Shown piece by piece: positions 43,900-51,360 of a stretch of 64,000 bases of DNA; position 1 is the first letter of the stretch; each line of letters begins with the position of its first letter. The notes under the pieces are model-generated. The model made no database searches. It saw only the letters and a program-made list of their open reading frames with translations, and was not told the DNA's origin. The stretch is taken from NCBI GenBank assembly GCA_002423105.1, contig DIUT01000066.1, positions 25,287 to 89,286 on the forward strand, written 5' to 3'. The position numbers were made by a program, and so were the translations under genes. This DNA is from Geobacter sp. UBA6151 (GTDB lineage Bacteria > Desulfobacterota > Desulfuromonadia > Geobacterales > Pseudopelobacteraceae).

Positions 43900-44696
43900 G
43901 TGAACGAGTGTTCCTCTGTTGGAAAGATACCATCTTTAACTTCTGACACATACTGTCGTGCCGCTTCGGTGATAATCGGTCCGAGGTCGGCATAGCGCTT
44001 GACGAATTTGGGTGAGTACTTTTCGCACAGCCCCAGAATATCGTGGATGACCAGCACCTGTCCGGAACAGTCCGGTCCGGCGCCGATGCCGATGGTGGGG
44101 ATATCCAGCGTTTCAGTAATGCGTGCCGCCAGCTTTGCCGGAATCCCCTCCAGCACCAGGGCAAAGGCTCCGGCTTCCTGAACGGCATGTGCATCTTCAA
44201 TGATCCGTTCCGCGTGGTCCTTGCGTCCCTGCACCTTGTAGCCCCCCATGCGGTGCACCGACTGGGGGGTAAGCCCCACATGGCCCATTACCGGGATATC
44301 CATTTCGGTGACGGCGCGGATGATCCGGGCCATGTTCGTGCCCCCTTCGATCTTGACCGCTTCGGCGCCCCCTTCCTTCAGCATCCGTCCGCAATTTTTC
44401 AAGGCTTCCGCCTCGCCGGACTGGCAAGCCATGAACGGCATGTCGGCAACCACCAGCGCCTTGGGGCGGGCGCGGACCACCGCTTTCAGGTGGTAGAGCA
44501 TCTCATCCATGGTCATGGGCAGCGTGGTTTCGTGGCCGCCAAAGACAACAGCGGCGGAGTCGCCCACCAGCAGGATGTCAACGCCGGCTCCATCCAGCAG
44601 CCGGGCCGTGGGGTAATCATAGGCGGTGAGCACGGCAATCCTGCGGGCCTCGCGCTTCATCTGCAGCAATTCCGGAATGGTTGTTTTTTTTCTCAT
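43896..44696 (-). CDS. panB: 3-methyl-2-oxobutanoate hydroxymethyltransferase PanB
   Basis: 266 residues. It makes ketopantoate from ketoisovalerate and methylene-THF. Metal and substrate motifs are LLVGDSAAVVFGG, VADMPFMAC, KIEGG, GHVGLTPQS and GIGAGPDCSGQVLVIHD. The ATG at 44696 is chosen over the GTG one codon earlier because GGAG is then 5 nt away. First gene of the pan operon. A terminator hairpin ends 15 nt before it. Confidence 0.95.
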   Translation of the reverse strand: MRKKTTIPELLQMKREARRIAVLTAYDYPTARLLDGAGVDILLVGDSAAVVFGGHETTLPMTMDEMLYHLKAVVRARPKALVVADMPFMACQSGEAEALKNCGRMLKEGGAEAVKIEGGTNMARIIRAVTEMDIPVMGHVGLTPQSVHRMGGYKVQGRKDHAERIIEDAHAVQEAGAFALVLEGIPAKLAARITETLDIPTIGIGAGPDCSGQVLVIHDILGLCEKYSPKFVKRYADLGPIITEAARQYVSEVKDGIFPTEEHSFT

Positions 44697-44711
44697 CACG
44701 GCTCCAGACGC

Positions 44712-44744
44712 AAAAAACGCACCATCTGTGCGGACGGTGCGTTT
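44712..44744 (-). terminator. Terminator/attenuator in the panB leader
   Basis: Minus strand: AAACGCACC (44744-44736), a 12-nt loop, GGTGCGTTT (44723-44715), continuing into a six-T run to 44712. It either ends the upstream transcript or attenuates panB, being only 15 bp from the panB ATG. The rest of the 229-bp gap (44745-44925) shows no clear riboswitch. Confidence 0.75.
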
Positions 44745-44925
44745 CGTATCACGCTGCCATCAGGTAAAGATGACAGACAGGCTTTCATTTCCGTCCATCC
44801 CGGTTTTACACAAAAATCCAGGCGGTATGTCAGGTCAGGGAATCTGCGGATCAACCCCGATACAGGTGGCTGTCCTAGAATTCCGGCACACTAGCACAGC
44901 CCTGACCGGTGACACCAGACATTTG

Positions 44926-46170
44926 TCAGAAACCGAGTACGCCCCTGAAGCCGTCCAGCATACCGCCCCCTTTTTTCTCCGGCCGGGGGGACGGTTCGCG
45001 GGCGCTGTCGTCGTCATCTGCCGCTTTGGCCGGGCGGCGGCGTTTGCCGCTATCCTCATCGCCAGCCATCAGCGGGCTTGATCCACTAGATTTGACCCGC
45101 ACCTTGACTGACCAGATGGGGTTCCAGGGTTGTTTGGGGTCCTTTGGTTTGGGCGGATGAATCAGGTTCAGCTCTTCGCCATAGGCCATGAACTGGAGCA
45201 TGGCCCCTTCCGCCTCGTTGAACACCCCGGCCGGCACCGTACAACTGCTGCGGCTGGAGGGCATCAGCACCCGGTCTTTCAGAAAACGCTGCACGTCGTT
45301 GTTGGTCAGATAGCCCATCAGGCCGAAACCGGTTTCAGGAACTTCACTGGCTGACCAGAAGATCATTTCCCCGGTCTTCTGGTTGTGGCCGATTGCGGTG
45401 GCAAAATAGGCGCTTGCCGTGGGAATCTGCTTCCACTGGAACTGCCAGGCACCGGCAGCTGTCTTGTTCATGGCGCTGAACTCCACCGGGGCCATGAAAT
45501 CGCGCTTCTGGTCCAGGCTGAAGGAGATATCCGGCAGATAATTACCCTTGATCTGGTGTGGGCCCACCAGCGAGGCATCCTTGGGGATATCCTTGCGATC
45601 CTCGGCATTGGGCCAGTCAGCATAGGTCCAGCCTTTGCGGGGCATGGGAGGTGTCTGCGGGCTGGGAGTGCGACCGGCAAGGGCACGGCCAAACTCCACA
45701 GGGGACATCTTTTCGGTGTCAACCACCTTGGGTTGTCCTTTTGGAACCGTTTCAGCGCAGCCCCAGTAAATGAGCATGCGCATTTTGGGTTTCTCGTATT
45801 TTTCCGGCTGTTCACCCCGTTGTTCGGGCCGGTACTCGCCCGGTTCCTGTTTGGGGGTCAGTAACGGCAGGCGGTCGCCCATCTTCTGGCCTGCGGGAAT
45901 CAGGTGTTCAGCCTTTGGTTCTTGCACGACCCTGGGGCCTTCAACCTGAAGCTGAAGATCCCGGCGAGCGCCGAAAGCAGCGCCCCGTCCGCCAAACATG
46001 GAGGCCATGCCGGCCATCTCTTCGGACATGCCGGGTATGCTCTGGTTTGTGGTGGAGATGCTCATCCAGTAGTGAGGATAGGGCGGGCGGGGCTTTTCGG
46101 CGGCCAGGGCCGCTGTCGCCGCGACGAGGAATACTCCGATGCCAGATAGTGTTATGAATCGTTTGCTCAT
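44926..46170 (-). CDS. Exported protein of unknown function
   Basis: 414 residues, not recognised. A signal peptide is clear (positive MSKR, hydrophobic core to about 23, AAALA-type cleavage region). The mature part has a Met/Gly-rich stretch (about 45-68), a Pro/Glu/Lys-rich region (about 90-130), two Cys (about 140, 310) and a very acidic/basic low-complexity tail (about 365-400: KRRRPAKAADDDDSAREPSP). A YWGCAE segment and a C-terminal beta-rich part suggest a folded periplasmic or outer-membrane-associated domain. It lies 14 bp after the DUF190 gene, so it is probably cotranscribed with it. Confidence 0.7.
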   Translation of the reverse strand: MSKRFITLSGIGVFLVAATAALAAEKPRPPYPHYWMSISTTNQSIPGMSEEMAGMASMFGGRGAAFGARRDLQLQVEGPRVVQEPKAEHLIPAGQKMGDRLPLLTPKQEPGEYRPEQRGEQPEKYEKPKMRMLIYWGCAETVPKGQPKVVDTEKMSPVEFGRALAGRTPSPQTPPMPRKGWTYADWPNAEDRKDIPKDASLVGPHQIKGNYLPDISFSLDQKRDFMAPVEFSAMNKTAAGAWQFQWKQIPTASAYFATAIGHNQKTGEMIFWSASEVPETGFGLMGYLTNNDVQRFLKDRVLMPSSRSSCTVPAGVFNEAEGAMLQFMAYGEELNLIHPPKPKDPKQPWNPIWSVKVRVKSSGSSPLMAGDEDSGKRRRPAKAADDDDSAREPSPRPEKKGGGMLDGFRGVLGF

Positions 46171-46184
46171 TGTCCCGCCCTCCT

Positions 46185-46520
46185 TTATTTGTGGCTGTAA
46201 CGAATGACCATTACCTTTTCCAGAGTAATCATACCCCCACTCATCAGGGCGTCAAGCTGCGGCATGATGGCGTTGATTTTTTCCAGACTGTCCACCGCCT
46301 CGATAATGATCGGCATGTCGGCTGACAGGTCCAGCAGCTTCTGGGTATGGTAGATGCGATTGGCGCCGAACCCGCAGACGCCCCGTAGCGCCGTGGCCCC
46401 GGCAAACCCCTCCTTGCGCAGCAGTTCAATCAGCGCTTCATACAGCGGCTGATGACCGTGACGATCCCCCTCGCCAATGAAGATCCGCATTAACTGTTGC
46501 TCACCAATCAGTTTTGACAT
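46185..46520 (-). CDS. DUF190 family PII-like protein
   Basis: 111 residues. It has a ferredoxin-like PII-type fold pattern (LMRIFIGEGDRHGHQPLYEALIELL in two parts at 10-34, then GFGANRIYHTQ). The family is often encoded beside crcB and is thought to regulate it; the mechanism is not established. It starts 19 bp after the crcB stop, with GAGAGAGG upstream. Confidence 0.85.
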   Translation of the reverse strand: MSKLIGEQQLMRIFIGEGDRHGHQPLYEALIELLRKEGFAGATALRGVCGFGANRIYHTQKLLDLSADMPIIIEAVDSLEKINAIMPQLDALMSGGMITLEKVMVIRYSHK

Positions 46521-46539
46521 GTTGCCTCTCTCTCCCGCT

Positions 46540-46917
46540 TTACGCCAGTGAACGGGTTGTCACAATACCCAGCCAGGTAAAGAGCAGGCAGATCGCCACG
46601 CTGGCCAGCACATTGACAAAGGCCAGCATGAACTGGCCATCTTCCAGCAGTTTGAAGGTCTCATGGCTGAAGGTGGAAAAGGTGGTCAAGCCGCCCAGCA
46701 GACCAACAGTCAGGCCGATACGCATAACATCGGGGATCAGTGTACTGCGCTGCCCCAGTTCCATGATCAGGCCGATGCAGTAGGCACCGATCAGATTGAC
46801 CACCAGAGTGCCCCAGGGAAAACCCCGGCCCAGCAGGCTGTAGACCCAGCCGGAAAGATAGTAGCGTGCAAGCCCTCCACCGGCGCAAAACAGGGCAATT
46901 GTAACGGCTGTCCTCAT
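46540..46917 (-). CDS. crcB: Fluoride channel CrcB/FluC
   Basis: 125 residues, four TM helices. Dual-topology F- exporter that works as a dimer. Family motifs are GGGLARYYLS, PWGTLVVNLIGAYCIG (the Asn of the fluoride path) and GLLGGLTTFSTFS (the phenylalanine track and Na+ site). No crcB-type fluoride riboswitch could be recognised in the 90-bp leader. Confidence 0.93.
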   Translation of the reverse strand: MRTAVTIALFCAGGGLARYYLSGWVYSLLGRGFPWGTLVVNLIGAYCIGLIMELGQRSTLIPDVMRIGLTVGLLGGLTTFSTFSHETFKLLEDGQFMLAFVNVLASVAICLLFTWLGIVTTRSLA

Positions 46918-47006
46918 GGGCGATGCTCCCGGTTCTCAGTGTGCTGAATAAGCGACATACATCAAAGTCGTGCAAGAGTATTCCAGTAAAGCTCCTCCTT
47001 GACCTG

Positions 47007-47423
47007 TCAGGGAGCAAAAAGATGGACACCGGCTTTTTCGGCTGCTCTGACAAGAGCTTTATCCTGAGTTGCCAGCGGGATTCCTTCACGTATGGCAAGT
47101 TCCAGATACGCTGCATCATATGAGGTAAGCTGATATTGCTGTGCCAGACGGAAAACTTCATGCAGAGCCTGTTCAGGAGTACGGTGGTCTGTTGAAATCG
47201 GCAAGGCGTCAAGCAGGGTGATGAAACGGGTCACATCTGCATCGTTGCAGCGGCCGCGTTTCAGTCCCGTTAACAATACATTGGATGCTTCCAGGGACCA
47301 AATAGAGGGGACGTGGCAGCTATGGTCAGTCAGGCATTCCAGTACGGCAACCGTATAATCGTTTGCTTCATCTGCAAAAAACCATGCCATACTCACTGAG
47401 TTGTCCAGCACCAGTCGTTTCAA
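47007..47423 (-). CDS. VapC-type PIN-domain toxin
   Basis: 138 residues, PIN nuclease fold. Acidic residues sit at LVLDNSVSMAWFF (first Asp), SLEASNVLL (Glu), TSYDAAYLELA (Asp) and LATQDKALVRAA (Asp). Such toxins cleave specific RNAs, often tRNA. Coupled to its antitoxin by a 4-bp overlap. Confidence 0.88.
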   Translation of the reverse strand: MKRLVLDNSVSMAWFFADEANDYTVAVLECLTDHSCHVPSIWSLEASNVLLTGLKRGRCNDADVTRFITLLDALPISTDHRTPEQALHEVFRLAQQYQLTSYDAAYLELAIREGIPLATQDKALVRAAEKAGVHLFAP

Positions 47424-47653
47424 CGGCGTCCCTCTGCAATCAGCTCGCTGATCGGTGCGCCTGCATAGCGTCCCTTGTTAAACTGTCGCAACTCGTTGAT
47501 GGTTGACAGCAGGTCCGGCTTCATATTGGGCTCAATCGGTAGCAGACGGGCAACTGCCTTGCCATGGCGGGTGATGGTTACCTCTTCACCGGTTTCCACT
47601 CTTACCAAAAGCTCCGGGAAATGGGTTTTAGCTTGATAAACACCTATTTGCAT
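47420..47653 (-). CDS. VapB/Phd-YefM-type antitoxin
   Basis: 77 residues. The N-terminal Phd/YefM DNA-binding fold is recognisable (QIGVYQAKTHFPELLVRVE, then EVTITRHGKAVARLLP) and a disordered C-terminus wraps the toxin. An inverted repeat that overlaps its own -10 box is the likely operator. Confidence 0.88.
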   Translation of the reverse strand: MQIGVYQAKTHFPELLVRVETGEEVTITRHGKAVARLLPIEPNMKPDLLSTINELRQFNKGRYAGAPISELIAEGRR

Positions 47654-47675
47654 GACCTTGCTCCTTGATGGTCTT

Positions 47676-47701
47676 TATTCTGGTCTTGTTGGACCAGAAT
47701 A
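47676..47701. promoter_or_regulatory. Operator-like inverted repeat of vapBC
   Basis: TATTCTGGTC, 6 bp, GACCAGAATA: perfect 10-bp arms. The right arm overlaps the -10 box of the vapB promoter, 22 bp before the vapB start. Confidence 0.75.
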
Positions 47702-47724
47702 GCCAGATGTCACGAAAAGGGCAA
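47696..47724 (-). promoter_or_regulatory. Promoter of vapBC
   Basis: TTGCCC (47724-47719), 17 bp, TATTCT (47701-47696), minus strand. Confidence 0.6.
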
Positions 47725-47769
47725 GAAACAAAATCCCGGCTACGTTCTTCCAGGAATGCAGGAATGGGG

Positions 47770-47980
47770 TCAGGTTTGTTTACTTGCTTTATTCACGAGC
47801 AACTGCTTGAGCAGAACCATTCGCTCTGCAACCCCTGGATCATTTTTTGATTTTTCAGTCATTCGCTTGATGCAGGCACTAAGCGTACTCACATCGCGGG
47901 CGAAAAGCCGTCCCACCTCACTGATCGTGCCATCTGACCCCATATTGAATAAAGCCAAGTGGGTTTCTGTCGTCTTACGT
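47770..47980 (-). pseudogene. 3' fragment of a RAYT-like (Y1) transposase gene
   Basis: About 69 codons encode a DnaA-like HTH tail (GTISEVGRLFARDVSTLSACIKRM) of the kind found at the C-terminus of long REP-associated tyrosine transposases. No Y1 catalytic domain is present. The fragment abuts the end of the maturase gene, and GGGGTCAGG, often seen beside such elements, follows its stop. Identification is from memory of the family. Confidence 0.55.
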
Positions 47981-47989
47981 ACAACAGGA

Positions 47990-49279
47990 TTAGCGGGTAC
48001 ACCCCAGATCCTGCAGCACGATCTGCTCCAGCGAGGCGTCCAGCATGGCGCGGCGGCAGTCCAGACCGTCAATGGCCCCGGTCTGTAGTTTGCGGAAGAA
48101 ACGGCAGCCGCCGAAGCAGATTGGCAGGTAGGCGCAGTCCAGGCATTCGTCGTTCTTCCAGATATCCAGCTTGTGTGATTCCCGGTAGTCGTTGACTCCA
48201 TCGGCCAGGGTGCCGACGCGCATGGACGCATCCCCCATAAAGACCGGGCATTTGTAGATATCGCCGTTGTAGTTCACCACCCAGTCCTTTTCAAACTCGA
48301 TCATGCAGGCGCTTGGCCCCAGTTTGTCTGTGGCAAAGCCGCGCCGGATGATCTCTTCCCGCAGGAACAGATGGGCCTCGATCGCCCACGGTTCGGCTGT
48401 GCAGGCGCAGGTAGAGCCGTGATCCCCCAGCCCTGTGCCGTCGGCCTTGGGCATAACCGGAGAAAAGGTGACATTCCGCAGCCTGGCCGGGTTGACGTCT
48501 GCCGCCAGCAGATGGTCCAGCAGTTCGGGAAAGCGGGTGTAGTTGTCGCGGGTGTAGTTGCCGTTGATGCTGAGCGACAGGATATCGTGTACCGCAGCCA
48601 GATTGGTCAGGATGGTGTCAAAACTGCCCCGTCCCGAGACAAAGGGACGCTGGGCGTTGTGGATGTCGGGCGGACCGTCCAGGGTGGTGCGCACCGCTTG
48701 CAACCCCAGTGGCAGCAGTTTTTCCACGGTGGGGCGGGTCAGCAAGACACCGTTGGAAAAGAGATTAAAGGTAAAGGTCACTCCATACCGGGCCGCTGCT
48801 TCCCGCAGCCGGGTTGCAATATCAAGCAGCAGTTCCAGCCGGATCAGTGCTTCGCCGCCGTAGAAATCCACCAGGATGTCGAAGCCGACTGCCATCCGCT
48901 CAATAAGCTGTGTAACCAGCAGATCGGCAACGGCGTTGCTCATCACCAGTTTGCCGCGAAACGGGTCTTCAAAACAGTAGGGACAGGCCAGGTTGCACTC
49001 CAGGGTGAGGACTGCGGTAACCTCGAAGCGGCGGTTTTCGGCGTTGTGGGTATGAAAGGTGTTCAGCAGGGTCTGTTTTTCCGCCTCACGGGAGGGGACC
49101 AGCACCCCCAGGCGGATAAAGGTGGCCTGTTCCTGCGCACTCAGTTCACGGCCGGAGACAAGCCGTTGCCACAGGGCTTCGGACAGCTCCAGCATGGCAC
49201 AGCGCCGGGTGGCCAGCAGGATGACCCGCCCCGGTTTTTGCGGGTGGGGCCAGGTTTTCAGGTAGGGGGTAAGGTGCAT
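47990..49279 (-). CDS. Geopeptide radical SAM/SPASM maturase
   Basis: 429 residues. The radical SAM cluster motif CNLACPYC has Cys at 95, 99 and 102. The C-terminus is Cys-rich in SPASM manner (CACTAEP, SACMIEFE, YKCPVF, CLDCAYLPICFGGC, LDCRR), so two auxiliary 4Fe-4S clusters are likely. It matches the maturases paired with 'geopeptide' precursors in Geobacter-type genomes, which modify a short ribosomal peptide. The start at 49279 is placed just after the terminator T-run (no in-frame start fits inside the hairpin); its ribosome site is weak. The precursor gene lies 50 bp upstream. Confidence 0.85.
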   Translation of the reverse strand: MHLTPYLKTWPHPQKPGRVILLATRRCAMLELSEALWQRLVSGRELSAQEQATFIRLGVLVPSREAEKQTLLNTFHTHNAENRRFEVTAVLTLECNLACPYCFEDPFRGKLVMSNAVADLLVTQLIERMAVGFDILVDFYGGEALIRLELLLDIATRLREAAARYGVTFTFNLFSNGVLLTRPTVEKLLPLGLQAVRTTLDGPPDIHNAQRPFVSGRGSFDTILTNLAAVHDILSLSINGNYTRDNYTRFPELLDHLLAADVNPARLRNVTFSPVMPKADGTGLGDHGSTCACTAEPWAIEAHLFLREEIIRRGFATDKLGPSACMIEFEKDWVVNYNGDIYKCPVFMGDASMRVGTLADGVNDYRESHKLDIWKNDECLDCAYLPICFGGCRFFRKLQTGAIDGLDCRRAMLDASLEQIVLQDLGCTR

Positions 49280-49290
49280 GGAGAATCCAT

Positions 49291-49324
49291 AAAAAATTGA
49301 CGGGGGAGGTTGCCCTCCCCCGTC
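49291..49324 (-). terminator. Terminator between geopeptide precursor and maturase
   Basis: Minus strand GACGGGGGAGG (49324-49314), 4-nt loop, CCTCCCCCGTC (49309-49299), then a T6 run (49296-49291). Placed right after the precursor stop and 12 nt before the maturase ATG, it should keep maturase expression well below precursor expression. Confidence 0.85.
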
Positions 49325-49329
49325 TCTGC

Positions 49330-49416
49330 TTACTTGATTTTGGCGTTGGCAGTTGCTGCACAACAGTTTGCCACAGTTTCTTCTCCTTCTGACAACACGA
49401 CCAGTTCTTCACTCAT
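49330..49416 (-). CDS. Geopeptide RiPP precursor, 28 aa
   Basis: ATG at 49414-49416, stop TAA at 49330-49332; a strong AAAGGAGGG lies 7 nt upstream. The acidic leader (MSEELVVLSEGEETV) is followed by a core with adjacent cysteines at 18-19 and the tail AATANAKIK. Short leader, Cys-Cys and position directly before a SPASM maturase identify it as the peptide substrate. Too short for default gene callers. The chemical modification and the function of the mature product are not known to me. Confidence 0.85.
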   Translation of the reverse strand: MSEELVVLSEGEETVANCCAATANAKIK

Positions 49417-49465
49417 CTGCTCACCCTCCTTTCATTTTGTTGAAAAATGCACAGAATCGCTGGAC

Positions 49466-49494
49466 AATAAATACCTGTTCTGCTAGCTTTGCAA
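49466..49494 (-). promoter_or_regulatory. Promoter of the geopeptide operon
   Basis: TTGCAA (49494-49489), 17 bp, TTTATT (49471-49466), about 50 bp before the precursor ATG. It lies in the 99-bp gap shared with the divergent TonB receptor gene. Confidence 0.5.
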
Positions 49495-49515
49495 GCGAAA
49501 AAAACCCCTGTTTCC

Positions 49516-51360
49516 ATGACACTACTTTTTCCGCGACATAGCCTGCGGGCTGTTCTGATGGCGCTTGGCCTGATCGCCTGCCTTGCGCCCGGCCTGCTTT
49601 GCGCTGCCCAAGGGGATGAAGACGAGACACTGGAGCTGTTCAGCGCCTGGCAGGCGGGCGCGAGCGGCGCTACGCGCTCCCCCAAACCGCTTTCCCAGAC
49701 TGCCGAAAACGTTACGGTGGTCACCGCCGCCGAGGTCGCGGCCTTGAACGCCCATACCCTGGCTGATATCCTTGACACCGTACCAGGTCTCCAACTCTCT
49801 CATAATGGCGGCCCCGGCATCATCGCCTACTCTCAGATCCAGAGTTCCAGTTTCCAGCATGTCCTGCTGCTGCTGGACGGCATCCCCCTGACCAGCATCG
49901 GCTCCAACTTCTCGGATGTGAGCGCCATTCCGGCCCGGATCATTGAGCGGGTTGAGATTATCAAGGGGCCGGCCTCGACGGCCTGGGGCTCGGCCTTGGG
50001 CGGGGTGATCAATGTCATCACCAAAACGCCGGAGCGGGACCGTTCATTCAGTGGAATTGCCGCTGCCTCAATCGGCAGCCGTACCACCAGCGACAGCTCT
50101 CTGGAACTGAGTGGCAGCGTTAAACGGCTGGGCTACTACCTCTCTGCCGGTTTTCTGGGGAGCGACGGCCTGGTCCCCACCACCCGGATCGACAACAACA
50201 ATTTTCATGGTCGTCTGACCTGGGAGTTGCCGGGTCAGGGGCAACTCTTTGCCCAGGTCAACAGCACCAATGCCCGCCAGGGTGATCTGTATGCCCTGCC
50301 CTATGATCTGCGGCAACAGGACGACAAGCGGCTGATCAATGCCCTGGCCGGACTGCGCCAACCGCTGACTGAACGGCTGGAGTTGGCAGTCTCCGGCTAT
50401 CACATCTACCAGCGGCAGTGGTCCGCCTATTACAACATCAGCGACGGCGCTCCCTGGTGGGGCCAGGCGCCGGACCTGCCAAAGTCTTTTGCCACGGAAA
50501 GCTCCCTGGGGGCCACTGCCAGCCTGACCTGGCGTGGTGATCAGCACCTGCTGACAGCAGGCGGCGACTACCGGCATCTGGAGATAACCGGTAACTCCAT
50601 CGACAGCACCAACTACAGCCCCTACAGCCGCAAGGCTGACCGCTGGGGTCTGTTCCTGAACGACACCATTACCATGGGCCGCTTCAGCATCACCCCTGGC
50701 CTGCGCTTTGATCGTCCTCAAACCTCGCCGGACCAGTTCAGCGCCTCCCTGGGCGCCACCTGGCAGGTAAGTGACAGCACCCTGCTGCGCGCCTACGTGG
50801 CCAAAGGCTACGGCATGCCGCTGCTGCAGTATGTCGATGCCGTCCCTGCAAAAATACTGACAACCCAGGTGGGGGTCGAGAACAGCAGCATCCCTTACCT
50901 CTGGCTCAAGGCAACCCTGTTCCGCAACATGACCTGGGGCGATACCACCGAGCAGCGGTTGTCGCAGGGGGCTGAACTGGAGTTGCGCACCAAGCCGCTG
51001 TTCCATACCTCGCTGGGGGCCGGTTGGACTTATACCGATACCCACCGTACGAACGACGGCAGCCAGGTTCATTATGCTCCGCGCAACACGCTGAAACTGT
51101 TGCTGCGCTATGACGATCAGACCTATCGGGCGCTTTTGACCGGCAGCCATATCAATTGGAACTCCATGGCGGGGGATAATCCGCGCTACGGCGGTCTGAT
51201 CTGGGACCTGCACCTGGGAGCCACGCTTTACCAGCGGGAGAATAGAGCGCTGGAACTGTTCTTCTCCGGTCGCAACCTGTTTAACACCGGACAATACCCC
51301 TACGACATGGTTCCGACTCCGGGCCGCTGGTTTGAAGGCGGAATACGGGTGAAGTTCTGA
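49516..51360 (+). CDS. TonB-dependent outer-membrane receptor
   Basis: 614 residues. Signal peptide (about 1-33, cleavage after LLCAAQ), plug domain (about 55-170: VTVVTAAEVAAL, LLLLDGIPLT, ERVEIIKGPASTAWGSALGG, VINVITK) and a 22-strand-type barrel ending in the hallmark GIRVKF with terminal Phe. Substrate unknown (cobalamin, siderophore or peptide are options). Start ATG at 49516; no strong ribosome site. First gene of a plus-strand group with a binding protein and two kinases. Confidence 0.92.
   Translation: MTLLFPRHSLRAVLMALGLIACLAPGLLCAAQGDEDETLELFSAWQAGASGATRSPKPLSQTAENVTVVTAAEVAALNAHTLADILDTVPGLQLSHNGGPGIIAYSQIQSSSFQHVLLLLDGIPLTSIGSNFSDVSAIPARIIERVEIIKGPASTAWGSALGGVINVITKTPERDRSFSGIAAASIGSRTTSDSSLELSGSVKRLGYYLSAGFLGSDGLVPTTRIDNNNFHGRLTWELPGQGQLFAQVNSTNARQGDLYALPYDLRQQDDKRLINALAGLRQPLTERLELAVSGYHIYQRQWSAYYNISDGAPWWGQAPDLPKSFATESSLGATASLTWRGDQHLLTAGGDYRHLEITGNSIDSTNYSPYSRKADRWGLFLNDTITMGRFSITPGLRFDRPQTSPDQFSASLGATWQVSDSTLLRAYVAKGYGMPLLQYVDAVPAKILTTQVGVENSSIPYLWLKATLFRNMTWGDTTEQRLSQGAELELRTKPLFHTSLGAGWTYTDTHRTNDGSQVHYAPRNTLKLLLRYDDQTYRALLTGSHINWNSMAGDNPRYGGLIWDLHLGATLYQRENRALELFFSGRNLFNTGQYPYDMVPTPGRWFEGGIRVKF

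Noticed and set aside
46918..47006. Fluoride (crcB-motif) riboswitch upstream of crcB
   Set aside because: The 89-bp leader lacks the conserved pseudoknot sequence pattern; only an ordinary ribosome site is visible.
50068..51294. Minus-strand 408-codon ORF opposite the TonB receptor
   Set aside because: Gln/Val-rich antisense translation of a clear barrel protein.
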